A stretch of DNA of 64,000 nt from Lachnospira multipara LB2003 (GTDB taxonomy: Bacteria; Bacillota; Clostridia; Lachnospirales; Lachnospiraceae): assembly GCF_000702205.1 (NCBI RefSeq), contig NZ_KL370871.1, forward strand, positions 248,001 through 312,000. Reading direction: 5' to 3'. The notes below the pieces were generated by a model that saw only the letters and a program-made list of their open reading frames with translations, searched no databases and had not been told where the DNA came from. Below are positions 35,542-44,975 of the stretch, in pieces; the stretch's first letter is position 1, and the number at the start of each line of letters is the position of its first letter. Made by a program: the position numbers and the translations under genes.

Positions 35542-37101
35542 CTAGCTTGCAAGACTTTCGCTTGCTTCATTTCTTTTTCCTACTGTAACTTTCTTAATAA
35601 CAACAAGTGTAAGAATCATAAGAACAACAGCTATAAGAAGACATATTGCCCAGTTTCTTACAAAGCCTGCGATTACGTAAGAGACAAGTGAAACAGTTGC
35701 AACTGTAATAACGTATGGAAGCTGTGTGCTTACGTGTCTTATATGTTCACAACCTGCACCAGCTGATGCCATAATTGTTGTATCAGAAATAGGTGAGCAG
35801 TGATCTCCACATACAGCACCTGCCATACATGCTGAAATTGCAATAATCATAAGCTCGTTGTTTACATCACCACCAAAGAGGTTAACAACTATAGGAATTA
35901 AAATTCCGAATGTACCCCATGATGTTCCTGTTGCAAATGCAAGGAAGATACCTACTAGGAATACAAGTGCTGGAATTAAACTCATAACTGCGCCATTAGC
36001 TGCAACACGAGCAACTACGCCACCTACATATTCTGATGCACCTAAAGAATCAGTCATTGCCTTAAGAGTCCATGCAAATGTTAATACAAGAATTGCTGGT
36101 ACCATACTCTTAAAACCTTCAGGAATTGCATTCATACAGTCGTTGAAGCTAAGAACCTTAGTTGCAACAAAGAATACAATTGTAATAATAAGAGCTACAA
36201 CTGAGCCATAAACTAAACCAACTGATGCATCTGAATTTGAGAATGCAGTTACAAAATCTACACCTGAGAAAAATCCACCTGTATAAATCATACCAATTAC
36301 ACAGCAAATAATAAGGGAAACTATTGGAAGTACCAAGTGAATTACCTTACCATTTTGTGAAATTGGAGGATGTGGCTGATCTTCTGCACCTGTAAGACTG
36401 GCTGCATCCTTCTTCTTCTTGTTCTTGTTCTCAACCATATGGTTAAGTTCAGCAAGATTCATTGAACAATAATCAAATTTCAATGTTGTAATTGTAAACA
36501 TCATTACAAGTGTAAGTAATGCATAAAAATTATATGGAATTGCCTTTACAAAAAGAGAAAGTCCATTAGCCCCATCAACAAAGCCTGTAACAGCTGCTGC
36601 CCAAGATGAAATAGGTGAAATAATACATATTGGGGCTGCTGTTGCATCAATAATATATGCAAGCTTTTCTCTTGAAATTCCATGCTTATCAGTTACAGGT
36701 CTCATAACTGAACCTACTGTAAGACAATTGAAATAATCATCAATAAAGATAAGTACACCAAGAATAATTGTGGCAATCTGTGCACCTGCCTTTGTCTTAA
36801 CGTGTTTAACTGCCCATTTACCAAATGCAGCAGATCCACCGGCTCTATTCATAAGCATAACCATGCTACCAAGTATAACTAAGAATACTAAAATACCAAC
36901 ATTCCAGCTATCTGAAAGTTGACCAATCATACCATCTACAAAGATGTGATTCATAGCAACTGAAAGGTTAAAACCTGCAAATAATAATCCGCCTGCGAAG
37001 ATACCAATAAAAAGTGATGAATATACTTCCTTTGTAATTAAGGCCAAAATAATGGCAATAAGTGGTGGAAGTAATGACCAAATTGTGTTAGTAAAATCCA
37101 T
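35542..37101 (-). CDS. Na+/H+ antiporter, NhaC family
   Basis: A 519-residue polytopic protein with about twelve membrane helices. LIFIDDYFNCLTVGSVMRPVTD near 120 and SPISSWAAAVTGFVDGANG are the family ion-path segments, repeated in part by CGDHCSPISDTTIMASAGAGC in the second half, which shows the inverted repeat of the fold. A charged cytoplasmic loop (KKKKDAA) splits the halves. It exchanges Na+ for H+ or an amine/acid pair; the exact substrate is not decided by sequence. Single gene. Confidence 0.9.
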   Translation of the reverse strand: MDFTNTIWSLLPPLIAIILALITKEVYSSLFIGIFAGGLLFAGFNLSVAMNHIFVDGMIGQLSDSWNVGILVFLVILGSMVMLMNRAGGSAAFGKWAVKHVKTKAGAQIATIILGVLIFIDDYFNCLTVGSVMRPVTDKHGISREKLAYIIDATAAPICIISPISSWAAAVTGFVDGANGLSLFVKAIPYNFYALLTLVMMFTITTLKFDYCSMNLAELNHMVENKNKKKKDAASLTGAEDQPHPPISQNGKVIHLVLPIVSLIICCVIGMIYTGGFFSGVDFVTAFSNSDASVGLVYGSVVALIITIVFFVATKVLSFNDCMNAIPEGFKSMVPAILVLTFAWTLKAMTDSLGASEYVGGVVARVAANGAVMSLIPALVFLVGIFLAFATGTSWGTFGILIPIVVNLFGGDVNNELMIIAISACMAGAVCGDHCSPISDTTIMASAGAGCEHIRHVSTQLPYVITVATVSLVSYVIAGFVRNWAICLLIAVVLMILTLVVIKKVTVGKRNEASESLAS

Positions 37102-37238
37102 ATTTTTCTTCTTCCTTCAATCAATATTTGTTATATAGCGGTTCTAATTTTGCGCTGTAACAAACAGTATAACAAACATTGTCAAGGATTTCATCTTAAA
37201 AAAAATAAACTTTTATTAGATCCAGAAAAATCCTTACT

Positions 37239-38126
37239 TTAGAACAAATCAAGCATGCTATCTAAATACATTTCTTCTCTAATTAGAAGCTGATATTCAG
37301 GCTTTACCATATAATAAAGTATAAACTCAAGTAGTATTGCGCTTCCAAGGCCTCGTCCTTCAATTTTAAAGTGAGAAAAACCCATCTTAGCATATGTATT
37401 TACAATATCATCAATCCCTATAAATCCTGGATTTTTCATTGCTACAGAGAAACGATAACCTTCTTTTCCCCTTAAAGAAGCGCAGTGAAAATCCCTTTCA
37501 GTCTTACCAAGAGCCTTTAATGATACATTTTTATAACATTCTTTTCTAGCCTTGCAATCATAGTCGCAACACTCATTGCATAAAAACTCCACTTTACTCT
37601 TTAAATTCTTTGGGAGATCCGCCAATTCCTTGAAAGACTTATTAAGTCTAAAATCAGGAACCACAAATCTAAATTCTTCCCTTTCTAGCTCTTTTTCTAA
37701 ATCCTTAAAGTCTGTTAATACCTTAGTTGTAGAAGATACAAGATAAAGCCCTGGATATTTTTTTCTTAAATATTTAAGAAGTAATTCAGAGTGAACTATA
37801 ACGCCATTTTGTCCATTTTTTTCAAAAGCTTCGCATAGCTTATTACACATATAGTCCTCTAGGTCATCTTCTTCAAGCTCAGAGTTACTAAAGGTGAGTC
37901 TTGCGCTTATGCCATACTCTCCCACTAGCTTTAATACATCACCAAATCTAGCATCTCCAAAGCCTACTCTACCACCACCCCACAGAGCATCTGATGGAGC
38001 ACCATAGATTGAGCCTATGTCACACCAGTCGTAAAAATATTCTCTTTTTTCTGACCAGATTTTTAAAAACTCCTTATAAAAATCATAAAACTCAAACAAA
38101 CCTGGTAAGTGGTAGTAAATCTTCAT
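37239..38126 (-). CDS. Peptidase-U32-like protein with cysteine cluster
   Basis: A 295-residue protein. It has a TIM-barrel-like start (LPGLFEFYDFYKE, GARLTFSN-like strand SARLTFSNSEL), then CNECCDYDCKARKEC at about 195-210, and ends with FSHFKIEGRGLGSA. FKIEGR and the clustered cysteines are marks of U32/UbiU-type proteins, where they hold an iron-sulfur cluster used for hydroxylation. The family link is tentative. It begins five bases after the deacetylase stop, with AAGGAGG inside the deacetylase end, so the two are one operon. Confidence 0.5.
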   Translation of the reverse strand: MKIYYHLPGLFEFYDFYKEFLKIWSEKREYFYDWCDIGSIYGAPSDALWGGGRVGFGDARFGDVLKLVGEYGISARLTFSNSELEEDDLEDYMCNKLCEAFEKNGQNGVIVHSELLLKYLRKKYPGLYLVSSTTKVLTDFKDLEKELEREEFRFVVPDFRLNKSFKELADLPKNLKSKVEFLCNECCDYDCKARKECYKNVSLKALGKTERDFHCASLRGKEGYRFSVAMKNPGFIGIDDIVNTYAKMGFSHFKIEGRGLGSAILLEFILYYMVKPEYQLLIREEMYLDSMLDLF

Positions 38127-38131
38127 TAATA

Positions 38132-39091
38132 CTAAAAATCCTCCTTAAACTTTTCACTTTTTGGCGGAAAGTCATTACAATCAAATCGTGGCAACAAAAG
38201 CTTATTATCCTTAGTTAAATCTGCCAGTCTAACTTCTGTTGAAAGGCCCAAAACTGCGCCTTTTTCCTTAACTATTTCAAGTACATCATCGTTATAACTT
38301 CCATAAGGATAATTCATAACCCAAGAACTCTTATCAATAAACTCGTCCATAACGTCTAAAGCCTTTGTTAAGTCCTGTCTTACTTTTTCCTTATCAATAT
38401 TTCCAAGCCAGTAATGCTCGTAACTGTGAACCCCAATAAACATGCCATTGTCCTGCATAAGCTTTATCTGGTCTTTATTTAGGTAGAGTTCGTAAGCTAA
38501 CTGCTCCTCAGTTATTCCAACATATTTTGAAAAAAGATTACTAGAAATAATATTTCTTAGACGCTCTGGAAGGGCTGTTTGCAACATTCTTTTTACAAAA
38601 ATTGTTTCCTTATTGTCAAACCTGTTGGCAACCGCGTATTTTTCATATAATTCATCCGTTGATGGGAACACAAATTCCGTGCCCCTATGCCTATCCATCT
38701 GCTCCTTAACATCAGCCATAAGCTTCATTATATCCGCACAAGCTAAGATATAGTGCAACTTATTCACATCAAGAAGCTGATGCTCATTAATGGTTTTTCC
38801 TATTATAAAAAAGGATCCCTGCAGGTGACGCTCCTTTAATATAGGAAGTGCCACTGTGTAATTGTCTATGTAGCCATCGTCAAAGGTTAAAAGTAGCGGA
38901 TTCTCTGGTAATTTTCCGCCAGCATAGTAATCAAGTACCTGCTCCATGGTCACTATGTTAAAATTAGCCATCATAAAATCAAGCTGCCTTTTAAAGATAT
39001 CAACATCAAGCCCCTTAATTCCTGGATATCTGCTATGTAACAAGTCCCTAGTGTAATGGTACATAGAGATATATAATTTCTGATTCTCCAT
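38132..39091 (-). CDS. Polysaccharide deacetylase family protein
   Basis: A 319-residue protein with a NodB domain. LLLTFDDGYIDNY gives the catalytic D-D pair and FIGVHSYEHYWLGN the zinc-binding histidines; ISMYHYTRD opens the barrel. Such enzymes remove acetyl or formyl groups from amino sugars in walls and exopolysaccharides. There is no signal peptide, so it acts in the cytoplasm, as for sugar-lipid precursors. The start at 39091 has GGGGGA seven bases upstream; six further codons upstream lack a site. Confidence 0.85.
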   Translation of the reverse strand: MENQKLYISMYHYTRDLLHSRYPGIKGLDVDIFKRQLDFMMANFNIVTMEQVLDYYAGGKLPENPLLLTFDDGYIDNYTVALPILKERHLQGSFFIIGKTINEHQLLDVNKLHYILACADIMKLMADVKEQMDRHRGTEFVFPSTDELYEKYAVANRFDNKETIFVKRMLQTALPERLRNIISSNLFSKYVGITEEQLAYELYLNKDQIKLMQDNGMFIGVHSYEHYWLGNIDKEKVRQDLTKALDVMDEFIDKSSWVMNYPYGSYNDDVLEIVKEKGAVLGLSTEVRLADLTKDNKLLLPRFDCNDFPPKSEKFKEDF

Positions 39092-39202
39092 ATTTTTTCC
39101 CCCGTGCATAATCTACTTCTGTAGCTTATTTTAAACTTTTGTAGCATTTTTGTAAAGAATTGCTGTTGGTTTCCTCAAAATATAAACAATTCATAAACTC
39201 TA

Positions 39203-39233
39203 TTGACTTGGAGTTCACTCAAGGGCGTACAAT
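39203..39233 (+). promoter_or_regulatory. MerR-type promoter of the DXS-like gene
   Basis: TTGACT (39203-39208) and TACAAT (39228-39233) are 19 bases apart, too long for normal use. The spacer carries the near-palindrome CTTGGAGT-TC-ACTCAAGG. This long-spacer layout is the mark of promoters twisted open by MerR-family activators. No merR gene is in the window. Confidence 0.7.
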
Positions 39234-39313
39234 ATGTATAACCACTGATGCAATCACAAAATATCCCTAAACATTTGTCTTGGTGGAAATCACAGGAAAG
39301 GAATTGAGACGAC

Positions 39314-41056
39314 ATGTATTTAGAAAATATCAATGGACCTGAAGACATTAAAAAAATCAGTGTTGATGATTTACAGATTCTTGCTGACGAAACAAGAAGC
39401 GCACTTATTAACCGAATCAGCAAAATCGGCGGTCATAAAGGTCCTAATTTAGGTGTTGTTGAATTAAGCGTCGCTCTACACTATTGCTTCAATTCTCCAA
39501 CAGATAAATTTGTCTGGGACGTTTCTCACCAAAGTTACCCTCACAAGATTCTAACCGGTAGAAAGCTTGCTTATCTTGATGATGAACATTTTGGCGACGT
39601 AACTGGATACACAAACCCTAAAGAAAGTCCCCACGATTTCTTTAAAATTGGACACACATCCACATCTATATCTTTAGCCCTCGGTTTAGCTAAAGGTCGT
39701 GATGTTAACGGTGGCAAAGAAAATATCATCGCAATTATTGGCGACGGTTCTTTATCTGGTGGTGAGGCCCTTGAAGCTCTTGATTATGCTGGCGAGTATG
39801 ACAAGAATTTCATCATCATTGTAAATGATAACGACCAGAGTATCGCAGAGAATCACGGTGGTATTTACAAAACACTTAAAGCCTTAAGAGACAGTAACGG
39901 CACTGCTCCTAACAACTTTTTCAAAGGATTTGGCCTTGACTATATGTATGTAGAAAATGGACATGATATCAAAACCCTAGTAAATGTGTTTAGTGAAATC
40001 AAAGATATCGATCACCCTATTGTAGTCCACATCCATACAATTAAAGGTAAGGGTCTAAAATATGCCGAAGAAAATCGCGAAAGCTGGCACGCTGGCGGAC
40101 CATTTAATGTAGAAGACGGCTCACCAAAAATAGTAAGTAATGGTGGCGATACTACTGTTTTTGACAGTCTTATTAACTTACTTGAAACAGACGACACATC
40201 TGTAATTTTAAATGCTGGTACTCCAATGGGTCTTGGATTTGTTGGTGATATCAGACAAAAATGGGCTAGTCTTGGACGTTTTGTGGACGTTGGTATTGCC
40301 GAAGAAAACGCCATGGCCATGGCAAGTGGTATTGCCAAAAATGGCGGAACTCCTGTATTTGGTACATTTGCACCATTCCTACAAAGAACATACGATCAGC
40401 TATCCCATGATTTATGTTTAAATGATAACCCGGCTACAATTTTAGTGTTATCCCCTGGCGTTTATGGCATGAACTCTGATACTCACATTGCCTTAAGTGA
40501 TATCCAGTTCTTCGCTCACGTTCCAAATTTAATCTATCTTGCTCCAACTTCTAAGGAAGAATACCAGCAGATGTTTAAATTTGCCACAACTAATAAAAAG
40601 CATCCTGTTGCTATTAGAGTCCCTAACTCATTTACAAGCACAGGTGTTGCCGATACAACAGACTACTCCTTATTAAACAAGTCTTTAGTTGTTAATGAAG
40701 GCTGCGACACTGCTATTATTGCAGTTGGTCCACTTCTTTCCATAGCACTTGATACAGCTAAGGCTTATAAGGAAAAAACCGGCAAAGACATAACAGTAAT
40801 CAACCCTAGATTCCTTACTGGAATTGACACTGATTTACTTGAATCCCTAAAGAAAAATCACAGTCAGGTTATTACTATCGAAGATGGCTATGTTGATGGC
40901 GGCTACGGCCAGCGCATCGCTTCCTACTATGGCACATCTGATATGAAGGTTACAAACCTTGGTTTAACAAAAGAATTCCATACAGACTATGACGCTGACG
41001 AACTTCTAAGTTCATGCGGAATCAGCCTAGAAGGACTACTGGCACGCTGCATTTAA
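39314..41056 (+). CDS. dxs: 1-deoxy-D-xylulose-5-phosphate synthase-like transketolase
   Basis: A 580-residue thiamine-diphosphate enzyme. DVSHQSYPHKILTGR (about 68), IGDGSLSGGEALEALDYAG with NDNDQSI (about 142-175, the ThDP/Mg site) and VGIAEENAMAMASG (catalytic Glu, about 325) all follow DXS, which joins pyruvate and glyceraldehyde 3-phosphate for isoprenoids, thiamine and PLP precursors. It is about 40 residues shorter than standard DXS and several consensus positions differ (GIAEEN for GIAEQH), so it may be a second, specialised copy. The MerR-type promoter supports induced expression. Confidence 0.78.
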   Translation: MYLENINGPEDIKKISVDDLQILADETRSALINRISKIGGHKGPNLGVVELSVALHYCFNSPTDKFVWDVSHQSYPHKILTGRKLAYLDDEHFGDVTGYTNPKESPHDFFKIGHTSTSISLALGLAKGRDVNGGKENIIAIIGDGSLSGGEALEALDYAGEYDKNFIIIVNDNDQSIAENHGGIYKTLKALRDSNGTAPNNFFKGFGLDYMYVENGHDIKTLVNVFSEIKDIDHPIVVHIHTIKGKGLKYAEENRESWHAGGPFNVEDGSPKIVSNGGDTTVFDSLINLLETDDTSVILNAGTPMGLGFVGDIRQKWASLGRFVDVGIAEENAMAMASGIAKNGGTPVFGTFAPFLQRTYDQLSHDLCLNDNPATILVLSPGVYGMNSDTHIALSDIQFFAHVPNLIYLAPTSKEEYQQMFKFATTNKKHPVAIRVPNSFTSTGVADTTDYSLLNKSLVVNEGCDTAIIAVGPLLSIALDTAKAYKEKTGKDITVINPRFLTGIDTDLLESLKKNHSQVITIEDGYVDGGYGQRIASYYGTSDMKVTNLGLTKEFHTDYDADELLSSCGISLEGLLARCI

Positions 41057-41071
41057 GGCAAGCTTGCTTTC

Positions 41072-41131
41072 GCTAGCCAACTAACTCAAAACCGATAAAT
41101 AGCGGTTTTGGGCGGTTGGCTAGCTTTTTTT
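41072..41131 (+). terminator. Rho-independent terminator of the DXS-like gene
   Basis: GCTAGCCAAC (41072-41081) pairs with GTTGGCTAGC (41115-41124); an inner hairpin AAAACCG/CGGTTTT fills the loop; seven Ts follow. Confidence 0.88.
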
Positions 41132-41776
41132 GTAGCCTGGCGGGGGGTGTGGGGTGTTTGGGGCTGGCTGGTAGTGCAGGATGGCGGGGGTGTGGCGGTG
41201 TGTGCGAGTTGCTTTACGGGGCTGCGAGTTGTTTGAAGTAATGTAGTGGGCTGTGTGGCGGGAGATTGTTGCCCTAATTGGGCAAAAAATCCCAATACGG
41301 ATTAGCTTTTGCCATTTTAGATAGTTAAATAAATTTAATGCTAATCCGTATCAGGAAAATTTCGTCGAAAAAGGCAACAAAATCCCTGATTTTTCTTCTT
41401 TTTAAAAAGCATAATTGCCCAAATGTAGAATTCTTCCGCGAAAAAGATTAATTTCAACTTGCTAATTTCTGAAATCTTTGCCCTAAAGCCAAAATAATTG
41501 TTGATATGGGCAATTCTTTATTTTTTAACCCCTCCAGCTTCTTAAAAGTTTCCTTCCATGCGATATCCCCGATTTCACACAACAGCTTGCTTTCTCTTCC
41601 CCTCCACTTTTCGATGGCTTCCTCCAAGATGCAACAAAGCACAGGGCTTAGAATTTCCCACTTATCTGTAGGATTTCTTCCCTGTGCTTTATCTCTATTT
41701 CGTTTATTTAATTCTATGTAATATTAATGTCATCACAATTTTGCTAGCTTCCATGAATCATAGCTTCATCACAATT
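41132..41776. other. Gene-free stretch: G-rich tract and repeat debris
   Basis: 41137-41270 is strongly G/T-rich on the plus strand with runs of G at 41142-41147, 41151-41154, 41160-41163 and 41186-41190, enough for a G-quadruplex. Beyond it, ATTGCCC/GGGCAAT motifs (41271, 41417, 41508) echo those in the 470-bp repeats. On the minus strand 41454-41723 is open for about 89 codons without a start and includes KWEILSPVLCCILEEAIEKW; it may be the end of a lost gene. Confidence 0.45.
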
Positions 41777-42865
41777 CTACCAGTCTTCCCAGTAATCATA
41801 GGCATCATCCCAATCATCGAAGTCATTGCCCCATGCATCATCTGCGAAGTCCTCTGGGCTGTCGTAATCATCAGGATCGTAGCTATTTCCATTATAGATT
41901 CGTTTACCTGAGCTTCCGCTTGTGCCTCCGCTACTTCCGGAGCTTCCACTACTTCCAGAACTGCCGCTACTACCAGAGCTTCCACTGCTGCTTCCGCTGC
42001 TGCTAGGACTATAACCGCCAACTTTATATTTTGAAACATTTAATTCTTTATCAAGACTTCTTGTGTAGTATTTTTCTTCGTCCCAGTTATGAACCGTAAA
42101 TAAAGGAGTATTGTTCTCGCCCCAGTATCTAGTGCCACCATAGCGAGTTACTTCCGATATTTTTTTGTTACGACATACCACCTTCATATAAATTGTGCTG
42201 TATCGATTATTTTCTAAGTCAGCCCAATAATAAATATTGACATATACCTTTTTTTTAGTTTCTTTGTCGGTTTCCATACGAGAATAATAAAAAGCAGGTT
42301 TGCCTGTGTTGCAGTAGTCTACTGCCGTTGACGGCATTCCCACATTTATGGCCTTATCTCCAAACTGATCATACCATATCTTTTTTTGGGCATATTCTTT
42401 TTCCTCGCTAGCCTTTTTTGATTCAGCTTCTTCTTGCTTTTTCATTGAAGTATAAAGCTCATTGTATTTATCGTAGCTTTCACGCATTGCGGCATCTAAG
42501 TTGCCTTCCGCAATTTTTGTGAAATTAAATTTTTTACACACTTCATAGATTTTAAGAGGATCAGCAGCTTGAGCCTCCATGTCCAAAAGCTCAATATAAA
42601 TTTCCAAATTATTCTGATAATTTGATTTATAGTCAATTTCATCCAATTTTTCCTTAGCTTCGCTAAGTTTATTTTCCTGAATGAGTTGCTCAATTTCGGC
42701 TGTTTTTTTTATTATTCTATCACTTTTATATTCTGACAAAGCCACCATAGCAAAAATAAATATTATTACTACAAATACTGGTATAAGCTTAACTAAGCTT
42801 TGCATAAATTTCTTTATTTTAGCTTTCCTGCGCTTCTTTTTTATACGCTCATACAATTCATCCAT
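41777..42865 (-). CDS. Membrane protein with Ser-Ser-Gly linker and acidic tail
   Basis: A 362-residue protein of unknown family. A basic start is followed by one membrane helix (about 24-45) and a helical, coiled-coil-like domain. A Cys- and Tyr-rich domain comes next (KPAFYYSRMETD, YWADLENNRYSTIYMKVVC). At about 290-320 lies a run of Ser-Ser-Gly repeats, then a short acidic and aromatic tail (DDWDDAYDYWEDW). The helix order suggests the large part is outside the cell. The Ser/Gly run is a 9-bp DNA repeat and could vary in length. The start with AGGAG six bases upstream is used. Confidence 0.6.
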   Translation of the reverse strand: MDELYERIKKKRRKAKIKKFMQSLVKLIPVFVVIIFIFAMVALSEYKSDRIIKKTAEIEQLIQENKLSEAKEKLDEIDYKSNYQNNLEIYIELLDMEAQAADPLKIYEVCKKFNFTKIAEGNLDAAMRESYDKYNELYTSMKKQEEAESKKASEEKEYAQKKIWYDQFGDKAINVGMPSTAVDYCNTGKPAFYYSRMETDKETKKKVYVNIYYWADLENNRYSTIYMKVVCRNKKISEVTRYGGTRYWGENNTPLFTVHNWDEEKYYTRSLDKELNVSKYKVGGYSPSSSGSSSGSSGSSGSSGSSGSSGSSGGTSGSSGKRIYNGNSYDPDDYDSPEDFADDAWGNDFDDWDDAYDYWEDW

Positions 42866-42968
42866 AGGCATCTCCTATAAAACAAACTTCTAAACCTATA
42901 ACTTCTTGCTAAAAATATCAGCTATTATCAACTATTATTTTCTATAATTTATACAACTATTATTACCC

Positions 42969-43532
42969 TTAATCGTCTGTGTCTACGATTTGGGTCATTT
43001 TCTCTGCAAATTCCTTTTGATACTCTTCCTCTTCTATTTTTAATTCACTTCTTGTTTTTTCATAGTCCTTAAAAACTTTAGCTTCCACAAAAGTCAGATT
43101 ATTCCTGGCCTTCTCGGTCTTTATAACAAGCTGCTTATATTCAGGGCCCACCATCAATAGGCTTAGAAGCTCATCATCTGATAAATAGCCACTTCCAATT
43201 ATTCCAAAGGTATCAAAAATTGTATCGTTAGAAATTGGACCAACAATTACATCCGCATCTAGTCCGTCTTTTAGCTTTCTATTGTTTAAAATATAGTGAA
43301 GCCAATCCTTGCTTCTATTAAATTCTACAATTTTAAGCCCGCCCAAGTTCAGCTCATACTCGTTAATGTAAGCATTAGCTACTGCCCACTTTGTAACAAA
43401 ATCATAGTCTGGGCTTAGGTAAAAGCCTTGACCAAAATCCGCATTTTTCCTACCTCTTTTTAAATCTGGGAAGGGAATCTTTGTCTCGCTTGCATGAAAT
43501 AATTTCACACTTTTCTCAGAATCTTGCTTCAT
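42969..43532 (-). CDS. DUF3990 protein, ADP-ribosyltransferase-like
   Basis: A 187-residue protein. LFHASETKIPFPDLKRGRKNADFGQGFYLSPDYDFVTKWA follows the DUF3990 pattern (H, R, FGxGFY), a compact relative of the ADP-ribosyltransferase fold that would bind NAD. Residues 60-130 include VVEFNRS-like KIVEFNRSKDWLHYIL and DADVIVGPISND. It lacks a signal peptide. DUF3990 genes occur as toxin-like or phage-linked single genes, often with a small partner; no obvious antitoxin is adjacent here. Confidence 0.72.
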   Translation of the reverse strand: MKQDSEKSVKLFHASETKIPFPDLKRGRKNADFGQGFYLSPDYDFVTKWAVANAYINEYELNLGGLKIVEFNRSKDWLHYILNNRKLKDGLDADVIVGPISNDTIFDTFGIIGSGYLSDDELLSLLMVGPEYKQLVIKTEKARNNLTFVEAKVFKDYEKTRSELKIEEEEYQKEFAEKMTQIVDTDD

Positions 43533-43561
43533 AAAACCCCCGATTTTTCTTCTAACAAAAA

Positions 43562-43954
43562 CTACTGAATGTTAAGCACTTCTCCAAGGGATAGAACTGC
43601 GTTTCTAACGCATTCATTACATGGACATAGAACGCAACCACTGCCAACTCCCTTTAAATCCTTACAGATTGTAGCGCCGCACTTATCGTTAAATTTAGCA
43701 ACAATGTCCTTAGAATATCTAGCTGTTGTCTTGCCTTCTGTCTTAACGCCTGCCACCATAACAGCTCCAATTAAGGCACCACATGTACTTTCCATGCATC
43801 CCATACCTGCAGCAAAACCTGCTGAGAGATTTGATAAAACCTCCGGCTTTACATCTATTTTATCTTCAAAAACCTTTAAAACTGATTGTGTACAATTACA
43901 CTTTCCTGTTGCTTTTAATTCTGCTGCCATATCGGCTCTTTCATTAATTGTCAT
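43562..43954 (-). CDS. C_GCAxxG_C_C family redox/metal protein
   Basis: A 130-residue cysteine-rich protein. The name-giving pattern is present: NCTQSVLKVF, GFAAGMGCMESTCGALIGAVM, and the C-terminal C..C with CVLCPCNECV. Such proteins are common in anaerobes, are thought to be redox-active or metal-binding and often sit by oxidoreductases. The start at 43954 has AAAGGAA; the ten codons before it are excluded. It stands alone. Confidence 0.85.
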   Translation of the reverse strand: MTINERADMAAELKATGKCNCTQSVLKVFEDKIDVKPEVLSNLSAGFAAGMGCMESTCGALIGAVMVAGVKTEGKTTARYSKDIVAKFNDKCGATICKDLKGVGSGCVLCPCNECVRNAVLSLGEVLNIQ

Positions 43955-44119
43955 ATCTAATTCCTTTCTGTAAAAAACGGACATTCTAAATCCGCTTTGC
44001 TTATTTTTAATAAACGCAATAACACTTTATAACACTTCACTTTATACCGCGTTCAAATTTTTCCGCCTCACATCTAAGTCTATTATATCAAACTCTTATG
44101 CTCTATGCTAATCTTTGGT

Positions 44120-44716
44120 TTAGTTTTCCTTCTTGTCCTTATTTTTTAACTGGCAGATTCCCTGAGTCATTGTTCCCATTGGGCAGAATGTACACCAGGT
44201 GCGTTCCTTAAATAGCACCATACAAATAAGGCCAATAAGTGTTGATGTTAACATTAAACTGTAAAAGCCAAAGGCAAACTTATATGACCAGTCTGGTAGG
44301 GCACTGGCATGATAAGCCCACTTAAATGGGACCTTGAATGTCCAGAAGAGCTTTATTGCCATTTTTAGGGACTGAGCCTTACTAAAAACTAGATAGGTCT
44401 GAAATAACATATTTCCAAACATAGTTAAAAAGAAGGCCAAAAAACCGTATCTAAACCATTTTGAAGAAAGCCATTTAGGCGCTGATGCTCTTCTTGAACA
44501 CTTCCCTTTCCTACCAAGGAGCCATAACAACTGACCGCGTCCACACATATTATTACAAAACCACTTATTTCCAAAAACTGCTGCAAAAACTAGTGGCAAT
44601 AGAAAGTCGATTAATCCTAGCCATGCAAATAAAATATTAAAAAATCCCAACGCAAAATATAGAATCGACCATATCCAAAGATAGTCATACCAATGATTTT
44701 TTCTTATTTTCTTCAT
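44120..44716 (-). CDS. Membrane-bound 4Fe-4S protein, NapH/NosR-like
   Basis: A 198-residue protein with four to five membrane helices. FCNNMCGRGQLLWLLG and WCTFCPMGTMTQGIC are the paired cysteine motifs of the NapH/NosR/CcoG-type 4Fe-4S domain that carry electrons through or along the membrane. It follows the two-cluster ferredoxin gene by three bases, so the ferredoxin probably hands electrons to it. The terminal acceptor is not in the window. Confidence 0.82.
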   Translation of the reverse strand: MKKIRKNHWYDYLWIWSILYFALGFFNILFAWLGLIDFLLPLVFAAVFGNKWFCNNMCGRGQLLWLLGRKGKCSRRASAPKWLSSKWFRYGFLAFFLTMFGNMLFQTYLVFSKAQSLKMAIKLFWTFKVPFKWAYHASALPDWSYKFAFGFYSLMLTSTLIGLICMVLFKERTWCTFCPMGTMTQGICQLKNKDKKEN

Positions 44717-44719
44717 TAA

Positions 44720-44923
44720 CTAATTAACCTCACTTTCCGCCACAATATCAATTACATCCGCTGGACATGCCTTTGCGCAGATGCCACAAGCAACACAAAG
44801 GTCCAAATTAACAACTGCATAACAGCCTTTATAAATGCTTATTGCGACCCTTGGACATTCCTTTTTACAGACCCCGCAGGCAACGCATCTACTAGCATCA
44901 GGCCTAGCTTTTTTCTTAGTCAT
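44720..44923 (-). CDS. 2[4Fe-4S] ferredoxin
   Basis: A 67-residue ferredoxin with two complete motifs, CVACGVCKKECP and CVACGICAKACP, each holding a 4Fe-4S cluster. It is the first gene of a two-gene operon with the membrane Fe-S protein, transcribed away from an HxlR regulator. Confidence 0.92.
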   Translation of the reverse strand: MTKKKARPDASRCVACGVCKKECPRVAISIYKGCYAVVNLDLCVACGICAKACPADVIDIVAESEVN

Positions 44924-44975
44924 ATTATTAGACTCCTTAAAAAATATTATCTTTACATATACGCAAGATACGTTT

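Noticed and set aside
35858-36211. 117-codon plus-strand frame
   Set aside because: Antisense of NhaC with Thr/Pro-rich nonsense composition.
41086-41295. 69-codon minus frame through the G-rich tract
   Set aside because: Its Pro/Thr/Gln-rich reading only reflects the C-rich complement and includes the DXS terminator.
43569-43973. 134-codon plus-strand frame
   Set aside because: Opposite the well-supported C_GCAxxG_C_C gene; no family pattern and no ribosome site.
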